Assembly: GCF_017310035.1 (NCBI RefSeq)
Contig: NZ_CP022296.1
Span: forward strand, 2,170,001 to 2,234,000
DNA length: 64,000 nucleotides
Source: Nocardioides sp. S5
GTDB taxonomy: Bacteria; Actinomycetota; Actinomycetes; Propionibacteriales; Nocardioidaceae
Direction: 5' to 3'
Shown here one piece after another: positions 24,716 through 33,275 of this stretch. Below the pieces are notes generated by a model. That model searched no databases and was not told the DNA's origin. It saw nothing but the letters and a program-made list of their open reading frames with translations. The position numbers and the translations under genes are program-made. How positions within the stretch are numbered: the first letter of the stretch is position 1; the number at the start of each line of letters is the position of its first letter.

Positions 24716-26427
24716 CAGACTGCCACCGGCTCCCCGCGCAGCAGGGTGTCGTCGGCGCGCGCGACCCACGCGGCGAACCGCTCGCCGTCGGTGCGGTCGG
24801 ACAGGTACGCCGACACGACGGCCGTGACGTAGTCGTCGAGGCCGGCGCTGGTGACCTTGTGGGCGCGCAGCTTGCGGCCCATCGCCGGGTTGAGCCCGAG
24901 GGCGCCGCCGAGATGGACCTGGAAGCCCTCGACCTGCTGGCCGTCGGTGTCCATCACCAGCTGGCCCTTCAGGCCGATGTCGGCGACCTGGGTGCGCGCG
25001 CAGGCGTTGGGGCAGCCGTTGACGTTGACCGAGATCTGGGTGTCGAGGTCGGGGAAGCGCTTCTCCAGCTCGGTCACCAGGCTGCGCGCACGCTCCTTGG
25101 TGTCGACGATGGCGAGCTTGCAGAACTCGATGCCGGTGCAGGCCATCGTCGAGCGACGCCAGTTGCTCGGCCGGGCGGTGAGCCCGATCTTCTCGAGGTC
25201 GTCGGCGAAGGCCTCGGTGTCCTCGGCAGCGACGCCGATCACCACGAGCTTCTGGTAGGCGGTGAGCCGCGCCCCGGCAGCGCCGTACTCCTCCACCAGG
25301 TCGCCCAGGGCGGTCAGCGTGGAGCCGTCGATGCGGCCCACGACCGGAGCGGCGCCGACGTAGAAGCGGCCGTCCTTCTGCTCGTGGATGCCGATGTGGT
25401 CGCCCTGGGCGACGGGCGCCTCGGGGGACGGGTTGTCGACGAGCGTGCGGTGGAGGTACTCGTTCTCGAGCACCTCGCGGAACTTGTCCTTGCCCCAGTC
25501 GGCGAGCAGGAACTTCAGGCGCGCCTTGGAGCGCAGGCGGCGGTAGCCGTAGTCGCGGAAGATCCCGGCGACGCCCTCCCAGGCGTCGGCGACCTCGTCG
25601 AGCGGGATCCACACGCCGAGCTTGTGCGCGAGCATCGGGTTGGTCGAGAGCCCGCCGCCGACCCACAGGTCGAAGCCGGGGCCGTGCTCGGGGTGGACCG
25701 TGCCGACGAAGGACACGTCGTTGACCTCGGGGGCGACGTCGTGGCTGGGGTGGCCGGTCAGCGCGGTCTTGAACTTGCGCGGCAGGTTGGAGTAGTCGGG
25801 GTTGCCCAGGATGCGGCGCTTGATCTCCTCGAGCGCTTCCGACCCGTCGATGATCTCGTCCTTGGCGATGCCGGCGACAGGTGAGCCGAGGAAGGGGCGC
25901 GGGCTGTCGCCGCACGCCTCGAGGGTGGTGAGACCGACGGACTCGAGGCGCTCCCAGATCGCTGGGACGCTCTCGATCTCGATCCAGTGGTACTGGATGT
26001 TGTTGCGGTCGGTGATGTCGGCGGTGTTGCGGCCGTACGCCGTCGACACCTCGCCGAGCGCCCGCAGGGCCGCAGCGTCGAGGACCTGGCCGTCGGTGCG
26101 CACGCGCATCATGAAGAAGCGGTCGTCGAGCTCCTCCTCCTCGAGCTGCGCGGTCTTGCCGCCGTCGAAGCCGGGAGCACGCTGCGTGTAGAGGCCCATC
26201 CAGCGGAAGCGACCGCGCAGGTCGGCCGGGTCGATGGAGTCGAAGCCGCGGCGCGAGTAGGTGTAGAGGATCCGGTCACGGACGTTGAGCGGGTCGTCGT
26301 CCTTCTTGGACTGCTCGTTCTTGTTGAGCGGCTCGGTGTAGCCGAGCGCCCACTGACCCTCGGCGCGCTTGGGACGCGGGATCTCGGTGCTCTGGGCGGC
26401 CTGGGGCTTGAACCGGAGGTCGGGCAT
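24715..26427 (-). CDS. sir: Ferredoxin-dependent sulfite reductase (SirA/NirA type)
   Basis: 570 residues from ATG 26427 (MPDLRFKPQAAQS); the open frame upstream runs through the attenuator. Siroheme/[4Fe-4S] ligands are in ACTGIEFCKLA and NVNGCPNACARTQ. RNNIQYHWIEIE and CGDSPRPFLGSPVAG bind substrate. Tyr80 (MGLYTQR) and Cys172 (EACGDSPR) are 92 residues apart, the same distance as the Tyr69-Cys161 crosslink of M. tuberculosis NirA. It reduces sulfite to sulfide with six electrons. It is the first structural gene of the operon; a leader peptide precedes it. Confidence 0.93.
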   Translation of the reverse strand: MPDLRFKPQAAQSTEIPRPKRAEGQWALGYTEPLNKNEQSKKDDDPLNVRDRILYTYSRRGFDSIDPADLRGRFRWMGLYTQRAPGFDGGKTAQLEEEELDDRFFMMRVRTDGQVLDAAALRALGEVSTAYGRNTADITDRNNIQYHWIEIESVPAIWERLESVGLTTLEACGDSPRPFLGSPVAGIAKDEIIDGSEALEEIKRRILGNPDYSNLPRKFKTALTGHPSHDVAPEVNDVSFVGTVHPEHGPGFDLWVGGGLSTNPMLAHKLGVWIPLDEVADAWEGVAGIFRDYGYRRLRSKARLKFLLADWGKDKFREVLENEYLHRTLVDNPSPEAPVAQGDHIGIHEQKDGRFYVGAAPVVGRIDGSTLTALGDLVEEYGAAGARLTAYQKLVVIGVAAEDTEAFADDLEKIGLTARPSNWRRSTMACTGIEFCKLAIVDTKERARSLVTELEKRFPDLDTQISVNVNGCPNACARTQVADIGLKGQLVMDTDGQQVEGFQVHLGGALGLNPAMGRKLRAHKVTSAGLDDYVTAVVSAYLSDRTDGERFAAWVARADDTLLRGEPVAV

Positions 26428-26439
26428 GGTCAGGAAGGT

Positions 26440-26518
26440 CCTGTTCGCTGAGGGGGTGCCGCGCGCGACGGTGAGCGCGGAAGGGGTGGAGATCGGCGGC
26501 GTCAGCGATGCCAACAGG
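26440..26518 (-). promoter_or_regulatory. Probable translational attenuator of the sulfite reductase operon
   Basis: On the minus strand the last codons of the leader peptide, CCTGTT-GGCAT-CGCTGA (26518-26502), can pair over 12 bases (GGCAT bulged) with TCAGCGAACAGG (26451-26440), which ends 13 bases before the sulfite reductase ATG. The first arm spans the Cys codon through the stop. A smaller inner stem (CCGCGC/GCGCGG at 26475-26480 and 26459-26464) lies in the loop. A ribosome paused at the Cys codon would cover the first arm and free the initiation region. No U-tract is seen, so control should be on translation. Confidence 0.6.
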
Positions 26519-26591
26519 TCGCGCTGCCCACGCGCATGAGGTCGACGTGACGTCGGACCACGAGGTGCGTGTGGGTGGAAGCGGTGACCAT
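26502..26591 (-). CDS. Leader peptide of sulfite reductase operon (RRHVDL type)
   Basis: A 29-residue peptide from ATG 26591 to TGA 26502-26504. It contains VVRRHVDLMRVGSATCWHR at its end. The RRHVDL…C pattern is that of the putative leader peptides found ahead of sulfur-assimilation operons in Streptomyces and relatives; mycobacteria use cysteine-rich leaderless peptides in the same place. The single Cys codon is three codons before the stop, exactly where an inhibitory stem begins. Hence it probably senses charged tRNA-Cys. Confidence 0.7.
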   Translation of the reverse strand: MVTASTHTHLVVRRHVDLMRVGSATCWHR

Positions 26592-26599
26592 GTCAAGAA

Positions 26600-26651
26600 G
26601 TCTCAGGGAGTGGACACTCATTCCACAAGACGAAATCTCGTTCCCTGAGAC
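26600..26651. promoter_or_regulatory. Nested palindromes over the leader-peptide promoter (possible operator)
   Basis: GTCTCAGGGA (26600-26609) and TCCCTGAGAC (26642-26651) form a perfect 10-base inverted repeat; inside it GTGGA-N7-TCCAC (26610-26626) forms another. On the minus strand the sequence GAGACT ends seven bases before the leader ATG and could be the -10, with TTGTGG as -35, so both palindromes lie on the promoter. This suggests a dimeric regulator of sulfur genes. The regulator is unknown. Confidence 0.45.
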
Positions 26652-26804
26652 GCGGCTCCAGATAGTGAGATGTGTGGCTGCTGCCACGGGGCGAGGAGGG
26701 GCGGGAGTGCGTCCCAGGTCACATCAGCGCGCGCGTACCCGGACGCGCAGGTGGCCCGGTGTTCACGCAGACGCTCCGGTGTTCGCGACCGACCCCGGCC
26801 GCTC

Positions 26805-26810
26805 TAGGCT
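26805..26810 (+). promoter_or_regulatory. -10 element of glyA
   Basis: TAGGCT lies six bases before the glyA ATG. A transcript starting there would be leaderless, which argues against a glycine riboswitch. TTCGCG, 17 bases upstream of the hexamer, may be the -35. Confidence 0.55.
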
Positions 26811-26816
26811 GGGCCC

Positions 26817-28253
26817 ATGACGGACTCCCTGATCAGCAGTGCGTACTCCCAGGCCCTCGAGGTCATCGCAGCGGTCGAGCCGCGGATCGCCGAGGCCACC
26901 CGCCAGGAGCTGGCCGACCAGCGCAGCTCGTTGAAGCTGATCGCGTCGGAGAACTACGCCTCGCCGGCCGTGCTGATGACCATGGGCACCTGGTTCAGCG
27001 ACAAGTACGCCGAGGGCACCGTCGGCCACCGCTTCTACGCCGGCTGCCAGAACGTCGACACCGTCGAGACCCTCGCCGCCGAGCACGCCCGCGAGCTGTT
27101 CGGCGCGCCCTACGCCTACGTCCAGCCGCACTCCGGCATCGACGCCAACCTGGTGGCGTTCTGGTCGATCCTGGCCAACAAGGTCGAGACCCCCTACCTG
27201 GCCAAGATGCAGGCCAAGAACGTCAACGAGCTGACCGAGGCCGACTGGGAGACCCTGCGCCACGAGTTCGGCAACCAGCGCCTGCTCGGCATGTCGCTCG
27301 ACGCCGGCGGTCACCTCACCCACGGCTTCCGCCCCAACATCAGCGGCAAGATGTTCCACCAGCAGCAGTACGGCACCGACCCGGGGACGGGGCTGCTCGA
27401 CTACGACGCCGTCGCTGCCAAGGCGCGCGAGTTCAAGCCGCTGGTGCTCGTCGCCGGCTACTCCGCCTACCCGCGTCGGGTGAACTTCGCGAAGATGCGC
27501 GAGATCGCCGACGAGGTGGGCGCCGTCCTCATGGTCGACATGGCGCACTTCGCCGGGCTCGTGGCGGGCAAGGTCTTCACCGGTGAGGAGGACCCGGTTC
27601 CCTACGCCCACCTCACCACCACCACGACCCACAAGTCGCTCCGCGGCCCGCGCGGCGGCATGGTGCTGGCGCAGGAGGAGTTCGCCGCCGACGTCGACCG
27701 CGGCTGCCCGATGGTCCTCGGCGGTCCGCTCTCGCACGTCATGGCCGCCAAGGCCGTCGCCTTCGCCGAGGCGCGTCAGCCGTCCTTCCAGACCTACGCG
27801 CAGAAGGTCGCCGACAACGCCAAGTCGCTGGCCGAGGGCTTCCTGACCCGTGGCGCGAACCTCGTCACCGGGGGCACCGACAACCACCTCGTGCTGCTCG
27901 ACGTGTCGTCCTACGGCCTCACCGGCCGCCAGGCCGAGTCGGCGCTCCTCGATGCGGGCGTCGTCACCAACCGCAACTCGGTGCCGGCCGACCCCAACGG
28001 CGCGTGGTACACCTCCGGCGTCCGTCTCGGCACCCCCGCCCTCACCACCCGCGGCTTCGGGCACGAGGAGTTCGACACCGTCGCCGAGCTGATCGTCGAC
28101 GTGCTCAGCAACACCGAGGCCGGCACGACCAAGGCCGGCGGCCCCAGCAAGGCGTCGTACGTCCTGGGCGACGGAGTCGCGGACCGCGTCACGAAGCAGT
28201 CGGCCGAGATGCTCGACAAGCACCCGCTCTACCCCGGGCTCGTCCTCAGCTGA
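26817..28253 (+). CDS. glyA: Serine hydroxymethyltransferase
   Basis: 478 residues. The PLP lysine is in [15 protein letters not shown] near residue 272, and [23 protein letters not shown] and [13 protein letters not shown] are classic SHMT blocks. It makes glycine and 5,10-methylene-THF from serine. It is about 50 residues longer than the E. coli enzyme, owing to an insert near residues 115-165 ([20 protein letters not shown]…) and a longer C-terminus. Its own promoter lies directly upstream. Confidence 0.95.
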   Translation: MTDSLISSAYSQALEVIAAVEPRIAEATRQELADQRSSLKLIASENYASPAVLMTMGTWFSDKYAEGTVGHRFYAGCQNVDTVETLAAEHARELFGAPYAYVQPHSGIDANLVAFWSILANKVETPYLAKMQAKNVNELTEADWETLRHEFGNQRLLGMSLDAGGHLTHGFRPNISGKMFHQQQYGTDPGTGLLDYDAVAAKAREFKPLVLVAGYSAYPRRVNFAKMREIADEVGAVLMVDMAHFAGLVAGKVFTGEEDPVPYAHLTTTTTHKSLRGPRGGMVLAQEEFAADVDRGCPMVLGGPLSHVMAAKAVAFAEARQPSFQTYAQKVADNAKSLAEGFLTRGANLVTGGTDNHLVLLDVSSYGLTGRQAESALLDAGVVTNRNSVPADPNGAWYTSGVRLGTPALTTRGFGHEEFDTVAELIVDVLSNTEAGTTKAGGPSKASYVLGDGVADRVTKQSAEMLDKHPLYPGLVLS

Positions 28254-28324
28254 CCCAGACGTAGCCGACCTCCGGGCGCCCGGCGCCGCCGTGGCGCGCT
28301 GTCGTTGTACGGACCGAACGGAGA

Positions 28325-28444
28325 CGCGCGGGCAATGGTCGTCCGGGCCGCGCAGGTCACGCGGCGACCGACAGGCTCTCGTCGACCAATGTCCGCGCGC
28401 GTGCGGCGACGGTGCGCGACTGCCGAACGACCAATGTCTGCGTG
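28325..28444. repeat. Three 17-base intergenic repeats (one inverted)
   Basis: In the gap between convergent glyA and glgA a 17-base word occurs three times: CGACCAATGTCCGCGCG (28383-28399), CGACCAATGTCTGCGTG (28428-28444) and, on the other strand, CGACCATTGCCCGCGCG (28341-28325). The first and last differ at three positions. No gene is seen in this gap (28254-28455). It may act as a terminator or protein-binding array. Confidence 0.6.
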
Positions 28445-28455
28445 TCCACGGCGGC

Positions 28456-29643
28456 TCAGGTCAGCGAGTGGTAGAGCTCCAGCGTCCGGCCGGCGATGGC
28501 GTCCCAGCTGAAGGACTCCTGCGCCCGCTGCCGCCCGGCCTCGCCGTAGGTGCGTGCCCGGTCGGGGTCCGACACGGCGTCGGTGAGCGCGGCCGCGAGG
28601 TCGGCGACGTAGCGCTCGGGGTCCAGCGGGGTGCCGGTGCCGTCGGTGGCCTGCTCGATCGGGACCAGCCATCCGGTCTCGCCGTGCACGACCACCTCGG
28701 GGATCCCGCCGGTGGCGGTCGCGACGACGGCGGTCTCGCAGGCCATCGCCTCGAGGTTGACGATGCCGAGCGGCTCGTAGATCGACGGGCAGGCGAAGAC
28801 GGTCGCGGCGGTCAGCAGCGCGACGACGTCGGGACGCGGCAGCATCTCCGCGATCCAGACCACGCCGGACCGGGTCGCGGCGAGGTCCTCGACGAGCCCC
28901 CGCACCTCGGCCTCGATCTCCGGGGTGTCCGGCGCGCCGGCGCACAGCACGAGCTGCACCTCGGGCGGCAGCGCGGCGGCCGCGCGTAGGAAGAGCGGCA
29001 GGCCCTTCTGCCGGGTGATCCGGCCGACGAAGATCACGCTGGGCCGGTCGGGGTCGACGCCGAGCTCGCGCACGCGGTCGGGATTCGCCACCGGGGACCA
29101 CTCGGTGGTGTCGATGCCGTTGTGCACCACGTGCACCCGGTCGGGGTCGACGAGCGGGTAGCTGCGCAGCACGTCGTCGCGCATCGCGGCGCTCACCGCG
29201 ACGATGCCGGAGGCACCCTCGTACGCCGTGCGCTCCGCCCAGCTCGACAAGGCGTAGCCGCCGCCGAGCTGCTCGGCCTTCCACGGCCGCATCGGCTCCA
29301 GCGAGTGGGCGCTGACGACGTGGGGGATGCCGTGCATCAGCCCGGCGAGGTGGCCGGCCATGTTGGCGTACCAGGTGTGGGAGTGGACCAGGTCGGCACC
29401 GGCGCAGTCGTCGACCATCGCGAGGTCGACGCCGAGCGTGCGGATGGCGGCGTTGGCGTCGGCGAGCGACGACGGCTCGGCGTACGCCGTCGTGCCGGGC
29501 TCCGAGCGCGGCGCTCCGAAGCACCGCACGCGGGCGTCGACGTCGGGCTGCACGCGGAGTGCGCGGACGAGCTCCGCCACGTGCACGCCGGCACCTCCGT
29601 AGACCTCCGGCGGGTACTCCTTGCTGAGGACATCGATGCGCAT
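28456..29643 (-). CDS. glgA: Glycogen synthase / maltose-1-phosphate synthase, GT4 family
   Basis: 395 residues. SKEYPPEVYGGAGVHVAEL is the nucleotide-sugar site at the N-terminus, FVGRITRQKGLPLFLRA the glycogen synthase hinge motif, and PSIYEPLGIVNLEAMAC the EX7E catalytic segment of GT4 enzymes. The actinobacterial enzyme of this type is GlgA/GlgM, which uses ADP-glucose and can form maltose-1-phosphate. It is divergent from glgC, the ADP-glucose maker, with 61 bases between the starts, as in M. tuberculosis. Confidence 0.9.
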   Translation of the reverse strand: MRIDVLSKEYPPEVYGGAGVHVAELVRALRVQPDVDARVRCFGAPRSEPGTTAYAEPSSLADANAAIRTLGVDLAMVDDCAGADLVHSHTWYANMAGHLAGLMHGIPHVVSAHSLEPMRPWKAEQLGGGYALSSWAERTAYEGASGIVAVSAAMRDDVLRSYPLVDPDRVHVVHNGIDTTEWSPVANPDRVRELGVDPDRPSVIFVGRITRQKGLPLFLRAAAALPPEVQLVLCAGAPDTPEIEAEVRGLVEDLAATRSGVVWIAEMLPRPDVVALLTAATVFACPSIYEPLGIVNLEAMACETAVVATATGGIPEVVVHGETGWLVPIEQATDGTGTPLDPERYVADLAAALTDAVSDPDRARTYGEAGRQRAQESFSWDAIAGRTLELYHSLT

Positions 29644-29649
29644 GAGCCG

Positions 29650-29655
29650 AACCTA
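29650..29655 (-). promoter_or_regulatory. -10 element of glgA
   Basis: TAGGTT on the minus strand lies six bases before the glgA ATG at 29643; this points to a leaderless transcript, mirrored by glgC on the other strand. Confidence 0.55.
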
Positions 29656-29692
29656 GTGCCCACGGGTGGTCGACCGCGCCCCTGCTGGCGGC

Positions 29693-29698
29693 TAGTTT
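29693..29698 (+). promoter_or_regulatory. -10 element of glgC
   Basis: TAGTTT lies six bases before the glgC ATG at 29705. The two -10 elements of glgA and glgC are 37 bases apart and point outward, so their upstream elements must overlap. Confidence 0.55.
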
Positions 29699-29704
29699 CG
29701 TCGC

Positions 29705-30958
29705 ATGGCCATCACGCCCCCGCGCAAGAAGGTCCTCGCAGTCGTCCTCGCCGGCGGCGAGGGGAAGCGACTCATGCCCCTGACGGCCGACCGGGCCAAA
29801 CCCGCGGTGCCGTTCGGCGGGATCTACCGCCTCATCGACTTCGCGCTGTCCAACGTCGTCAACTCCGGCTACCTCAAGGTCGTCGTGCTGACGCAGTACA
29901 AGTCGCACAGCCTCGACCGCCACGTCACCACCACCTGGCGCATGTCGAACCTGCTCGGCAACTACGTCACCCCGGTGCCGGCCCAGCAGCGCGTGGGCAA
30001 GCGGTGGTACCTCGGCAGCGCGGACGCGATCTTCCAGTCGCTCAACCTGCTCACCGACGAGCGGCCGGACATCGTCGTGGTGGTCGGCGCCGACCACGTC
30101 TACCGGATGGACTTCTCGCAGATGGTCGCCGACCACGTCGAGTCGGGCGCCGGGTGCACGGTCGCGGCGATCCGCCAGCCGATCAGCCTCGCCGACCAGT
30201 TCGGCGTCATCGACGTCGACCCGACGAACCCTCAGAAGATCCGGGCCTTCCTCGAGAAGCCCACCGACCCGGTCGGCCTGCCCGACTCGCCCGACGAGGT
30301 GCTCGCGAGCATGGGCAACTACGTCTTCACCGCCGACGCCCTGGTCGACGCCGTCACGCGCGATGCCGACCGCGACGAGTCCAAGCACGACATGGGCGGC
30401 GACATCGTGCCGTGGTTCGTCGACAAGGCGGAGTCCGCGGTCTACGACTACAAGGACAACGAGGTCCCGGGCTCGACCGACCGCGACCGCGGCTACTGGC
30501 GCGACGTCGGGACGATGCGGTCCTACTACGACGCCCACAAGGACCTGGTCTCGCCGCTGCCGGTCTTCAACCTCTACAACAACGCGTGGCCGATCTACAC
30601 CAGCTACGGCCCGCACCCGCCCGCGAAGCTCGTCGAGGGCGCAAGCGGGGCGGGTGTCTCGACCTTCAACTCGATCCTCTCGCCCGGGGTCGTGGTCAGC
30701 GGCGGCTCGGTCAACCAGTCGGTGCTCTCGCCGGCGGTGTGGGTCAAGGACGGCGCCGAGGTGTCGGACTCCGTGCTGATGGACGGGGTGCAGGTCGGCG
30801 AGGGGGCGGTCGTGCGCAACGCGATCATCGACAAGGGCGTCATCGTCCCGCCGGGCGCCCGGATCGGCGTGGACCACGAGGAGGACCGCGCCCGCGGCTT
30901 CGTCGTGGACGAGGGCCTGACGGTGCTGGCCAAGCAGCAGGAGGTGCCGCAGGACTAG
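29705..30958 (+). CDS. glgC: Glucose-1-phosphate adenylyltransferase
   Basis: 417 residues. [28 protein letters not shown] is split by the catalytic loop: AGGEGKRL and [11 protein letters not shown] bind ATP and glucose-1-phosphate. A left-handed beta-helix fills the C-terminal third. It makes ADP-glucose from ATP and glucose-1-phosphate for GlgA. Pgm, which supplies glucose-1-phosphate, is 2.4 kb downstream. The last four bases overlap the convergent sigma-factor gene. Confidence 0.96.
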   Translation: MAITPPRKKVLAVVLAGGEGKRLMPLTADRAKPAVPFGGIYRLIDFALSNVVNSGYLKVVVLTQYKSHSLDRHVTTTWRMSNLLGNYVTPVPAQQRVGKRWYLGSADAIFQSLNLLTDERPDIVVVVGADHVYRMDFSQMVADHVESGAGCTVAAIRQPISLADQFGVIDVDPTNPQKIRAFLEKPTDPVGLPDSPDEVLASMGNYVFTADALVDAVTRDADRDESKHDMGGDIVPWFVDKAESAVYDYKDNEVPGSTDRDRGYWRDVGTMRSYYDAHKDLVSPLPVFNLYNNAWPIYTSYGPHPPAKLVEGASGAGVSTFNSILSPGVVVSGGSVNQSVLSPAVWVKDGAEVSDSVLMDGVQVGEGAVVRNAIIDKGVIVPPGARIGVDHEEDRARGFVVDEGLTVLAKQQEVPQD

Positions 30959-32199
30959 GCGTCGACCTCGTCGCGACGCTCGAGCAGGAAGGCTAGCTCG
31001 ACGTCGTTGCGGCACGCCGCGATCGCCTGGTCGTACGCCGCCCGCGCGGCGTCGGTGTCGCCCGCACGCGCGAGCAGCTCGGCGCGCACCGACGCCGGGC
31101 GGTGGCTGTCGGGGATCTCCAGGCCCTCGAGCGCGTCGAGCCCGGCGGCCGGGCCGAGGTGCTCGGCCACGGCCACGGCCCGCGCGAGCCGGGCCGAGGG
31201 TGACGGCGACACCTGCAGCAGCAGGTCGTAGAACCCGATGACCCGGTCCCAGCGCGTGTCCGCCGCGGTCGGGGCAGTGGCGTGCTCGGCCGCGATCCGG
31301 CCCTGGAGGACGTACGCCGCTGCCAGTGGTGTCACCGGGCCGGCCAGGCGGGGTGCGGCCAGGAGCCGCATCGCCTCGGCGACCTCGTCGTGGTGCCAGC
31401 GGGTGCGGTCCTGGTCGGCGAGCAGCACGAGCCGGCCGTCGCTGACGCGCGCGTCGCGGCGCGAGTGCTGCAGGAGCATCAGCGCCAGCAGCGCGACCAG
31501 GGCGGGCTCGTCGGGCCGCAGGGAGAGCACGACCCGCACCAGCCGGATCGCCTGGCCGGAGAGCTCGGCGCGGACCAGGTCCGGGCCGGTGCCGGGCGAG
31601 TAGCCGGCGGTGAAGGCGAGGTAGGCGGTCTGCGCGACCGTGTCGAGCCGGTCCGGGAGCGCGGAGGCGTCCGGGACCGCGAACGGGATGCCGGCCCCGA
31701 CGATGCGCTTCTTGGCGCGGGTGATCCGCGCTGCCATCGTGGCTTCGGGCACGAGGAAGAGCCGCGCGATGTCGGCGGTGGGCACGCCGAGCACCAGGCG
31801 CAGGCTGAGCGCCGTGGCGGACTCGGGCGCCAGGGCGGGGTGGGCGCACATCAGCACCAGCCGCAGGACGTCGTCCTCGAGGAGGCTGCCGCCGTCGGCC
31901 ATGGTGCGCGCTCCTTCCTGGTGGCGTTCGGCGTCGGTGAGGAGCAACGGCTGCTTGCGCGCTGCGACCGCCTCGTTGCGCAGGCGGTCGACGACCCGGC
32001 GCTTCGCCGCGGTCATCAGCCAGCCGGCCGGGTTCGTCGGCACGCCGTCGGTCGGCCAGGTGCGGCTGGCCGCCTCGACGGCGTCCCCGAGGGCGTCCTC
32101 CACGAGGTCGAGGCGGCGGAACTGCGCGAGGAGCAGGGCGACGAGGCGTCCCCACTCCTCGCGCACGACCTGCTCGAGGACGGCGTCAGGACCGGTCAC
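30955..32199 (-). CDS. ECF42-type sigma factor with C-terminal TPR-like region
   Basis: 414 residues from GTG 32199, two bases after the upstream stop. Sigma region 2 is [23 protein letters not shown] and region 4 [37 protein letters not shown]. The following ~230 residues (DUF6596 and tetratricopeptide-like helices ending in [15 protein letters not shown]) are the mark of ECF42, whose members sit beside YCII/DGPF genes and lack an anti-sigma factor. Three such genes precede it here. The tail probably controls its activity. Confidence 0.88.
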   Translation of the reverse strand: MTGPDAVLEQVVREEWGRLVALLLAQFRRLDLVEDALGDAVEAASRTWPTDGVPTNPAGWLMTAAKRRVVDRLRNEAVAARKQPLLLTDAERHQEGARTMADGGSLLEDDVLRLVLMCAHPALAPESATALSLRLVLGVPTADIARLFLVPEATMAARITRAKKRIVGAGIPFAVPDASALPDRLDTVAQTAYLAFTAGYSPGTGPDLVRAELSGQAIRLVRVVLSLRPDEPALVALLALMLLQHSRRDARVSDGRLVLLADQDRTRWHHDEVAEAMRLLAAPRLAGPVTPLAAAYVLQGRIAAEHATAPTAADTRWDRVIGFYDLLLQVSPSPSARLARAVAVAEHLGPAAGLDALEGLEIPDSHRPASVRAELLARAGDTDAARAAYDQAIAACRNDVELAFLLERRDEVDA

Positions 32200-32201
32200 G
32201 G

Positions 32202-32555
32202 TCAGTACGGATCCACGGCGGGGGAGACCTGCATGTCGTACGCCGGCAGGATGCCGAGCAGGTCCACCAGGACGTCCAGGTCGGGCGCCTCGACCAGGTA
32301 GAACCCGCCCATCTGCTCGATCACCTCGGCGTAGGGACCCTCGCTCAGCGTCGTGGCGCCACCGCGGGTGCGGATCGTCGTGGCGTGGGACGGGCCGGCC
32401 AGCGCCTCGCCGGCGAGGACCTCCACTCCCTCGCGTTCGCGGCAGGCCGCGTCGAACGCCTCGAACTGCCGCATCACCGCCTGTTGCTCCGCGTCGGTGT
32501 GGTCGGGCCAGGGCTTGAGCTCGCCGTCGCCGATCAGCAGCACGAGGTACTTCAT
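32202..32555 (-). CDS. YCII/DGPF-domain protein
   Basis: 117 residues, ATG overlapping the upstream stop (ATGA). MKYLVLLIGDGELKPW and LSEGPYAEVIEQMGGFYLVEAPDLD are the YCII family start and the DGPF-like segment. These dimeric ferredoxin-like proteins accompany ECF42 sigma factors and are thought to be targets or partners of it. Activity unknown. Confidence 0.88.
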   Translation of the reverse strand: MKYLVLLIGDGELKPWPDHTDAEQQAVMRQFEAFDAACREREGVEVLAGEALAGPSHATTIRTRGGATTLSEGPYAEVIEQMGGFYLVEAPDLDVLVDLLGILPAYDMQVSPAVDPY

Positions 32556-32914
32556 GACGGCCGGTCCGCGGGGTCGACGTTGGGCCGGACCTCGATGCCG
32601 TCACCGGTGGCAGCGATGATCTGGCAGCAGGCCAGCAGACCCTCGAGGTCGTCGGTGCGGACCTGGTAGTAGCCGCCGACGGACTCCACGGTCTCGGCGT
32701 ACGGCCCGTCGGTGACCTCGCCGCCGCCCTTCGGGATGGCGCGCGCGTCGCTGGTGCGGGTGAGCTCCGCGCCGCCGACGATCTCGTGGCCGCCCTCCGC
32801 GAGCGCCTGGTTGAACCTCGCGTACTGGGCGTAGCCGTCGGCACGCTCCTGCATGGTCATGGACGTCCACCACCGATCGGCGTCCCCGATGATCAACACG
32901 GTGTACTCCGGCAT
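32552..32914 (-). CDS. YCII/DGPF-domain protein
   Basis: 120 residues from ATG 32914. MPEYTVLIIGDADRWW and VTDGPYAETVESVGGYYQVRTDDL show a second YCII protein, with the DGPY variant of the family motif. It is coupled to the next YCII gene (ATGA). The open frame further upstream is the shadow of the neighbouring gene. Confidence 0.85.
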   Translation of the reverse strand: MPEYTVLIIGDADRWWTSMTMQERADGYAQYARFNQALAEGGHEIVGGAELTRTSDARAIPKGGGEVTDGPYAETVESVGGYYQVRTDDLEGLLACCQIIAATGDGIEVRPNVDPADRPS

Positions 32915-32924
32915 TGCTGTCTCC

Positions 32925-33275
32925 TCACTCCGCCATCCGGCGGAACTCGATGTGCTCGCCCCGCGCTGCGAAGCGCTCGCAGGCGGCCCGCAGGCCGACC
33001 TCGTCGTCGGACTCGAGGAGGTAGAAACCCACCACCTGCTCGGCGGTCTCGGAGAAGGGCCCGTCGGTGACGAGCGCCGTCCCGTCGACGCCGGGACGCA
33101 TCGACGTCGCGCGGTCCGAGCCCTCGAGGGGGCCACCGGTGACCATGGTGTGCCCGCCGGCGGCGAGCTCCTCGTGGAACTGGACGTGGGAGCGATGTCC
33201 CTTCTCGTGCTCCTCGGGGGGCAGGTCGGCCCACTCGGCCTCGGGTGCGGGCAGCAGGACCAGGTAGCGGCTCAT
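32925..33275 (-). CDS. YCII/DGPF-domain protein
   Basis: 116 residues from ATG 33275, with AAGGAG upstream. MSRYLVLLPAPEAEW and VTDGPFSETAEQVVGFYLLESDD carry the exact DGPF motif. It is the first gene of the YCII-YCII-YCII-ECF42 unit, divergent from pgm. The three copies differ well beyond the motifs, so the duplication is old. Confidence 0.87.
   Translation of the reverse strand: MSRYLVLLPAPEAEWADLPPEEHEKGHRSHVQFHEELAAGGHTMVTGGPLEGSDRATSMRPGVDGTALVTDGPFSETAEQVVGFYLLESDDEVGLRAACERFAARGEHIEFRRMAE

Noticed and set aside
26428..26651. SAM riboswitch in front of the sulfite reductase
   Set aside because: The expected aptamer stems were not found; the small RRHVDL-type peptide and its pairing with the operon leader explain the region better.
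26652..26816. Glycine riboswitch upstream of glyA
   Set aside because: No tandem aptamer pattern was seen, and a TAGGCT element six bases before the ATG points to a leaderless transcript.
28325..28444. CRISPR array in the glyA-glgA gap
   Set aside because: Only three short repeats, one of them inverted, with unequal spacers and no cas gene in the window.
28229..32155. A 1300-codon minus-strand open frame across glgA, glgC and the ECF42 gene
   Set aside because: It crosses well-supported genes on both strands and is Arg/Pro/Ala-rich without any motif. Shadow of high-GC coding DNA.
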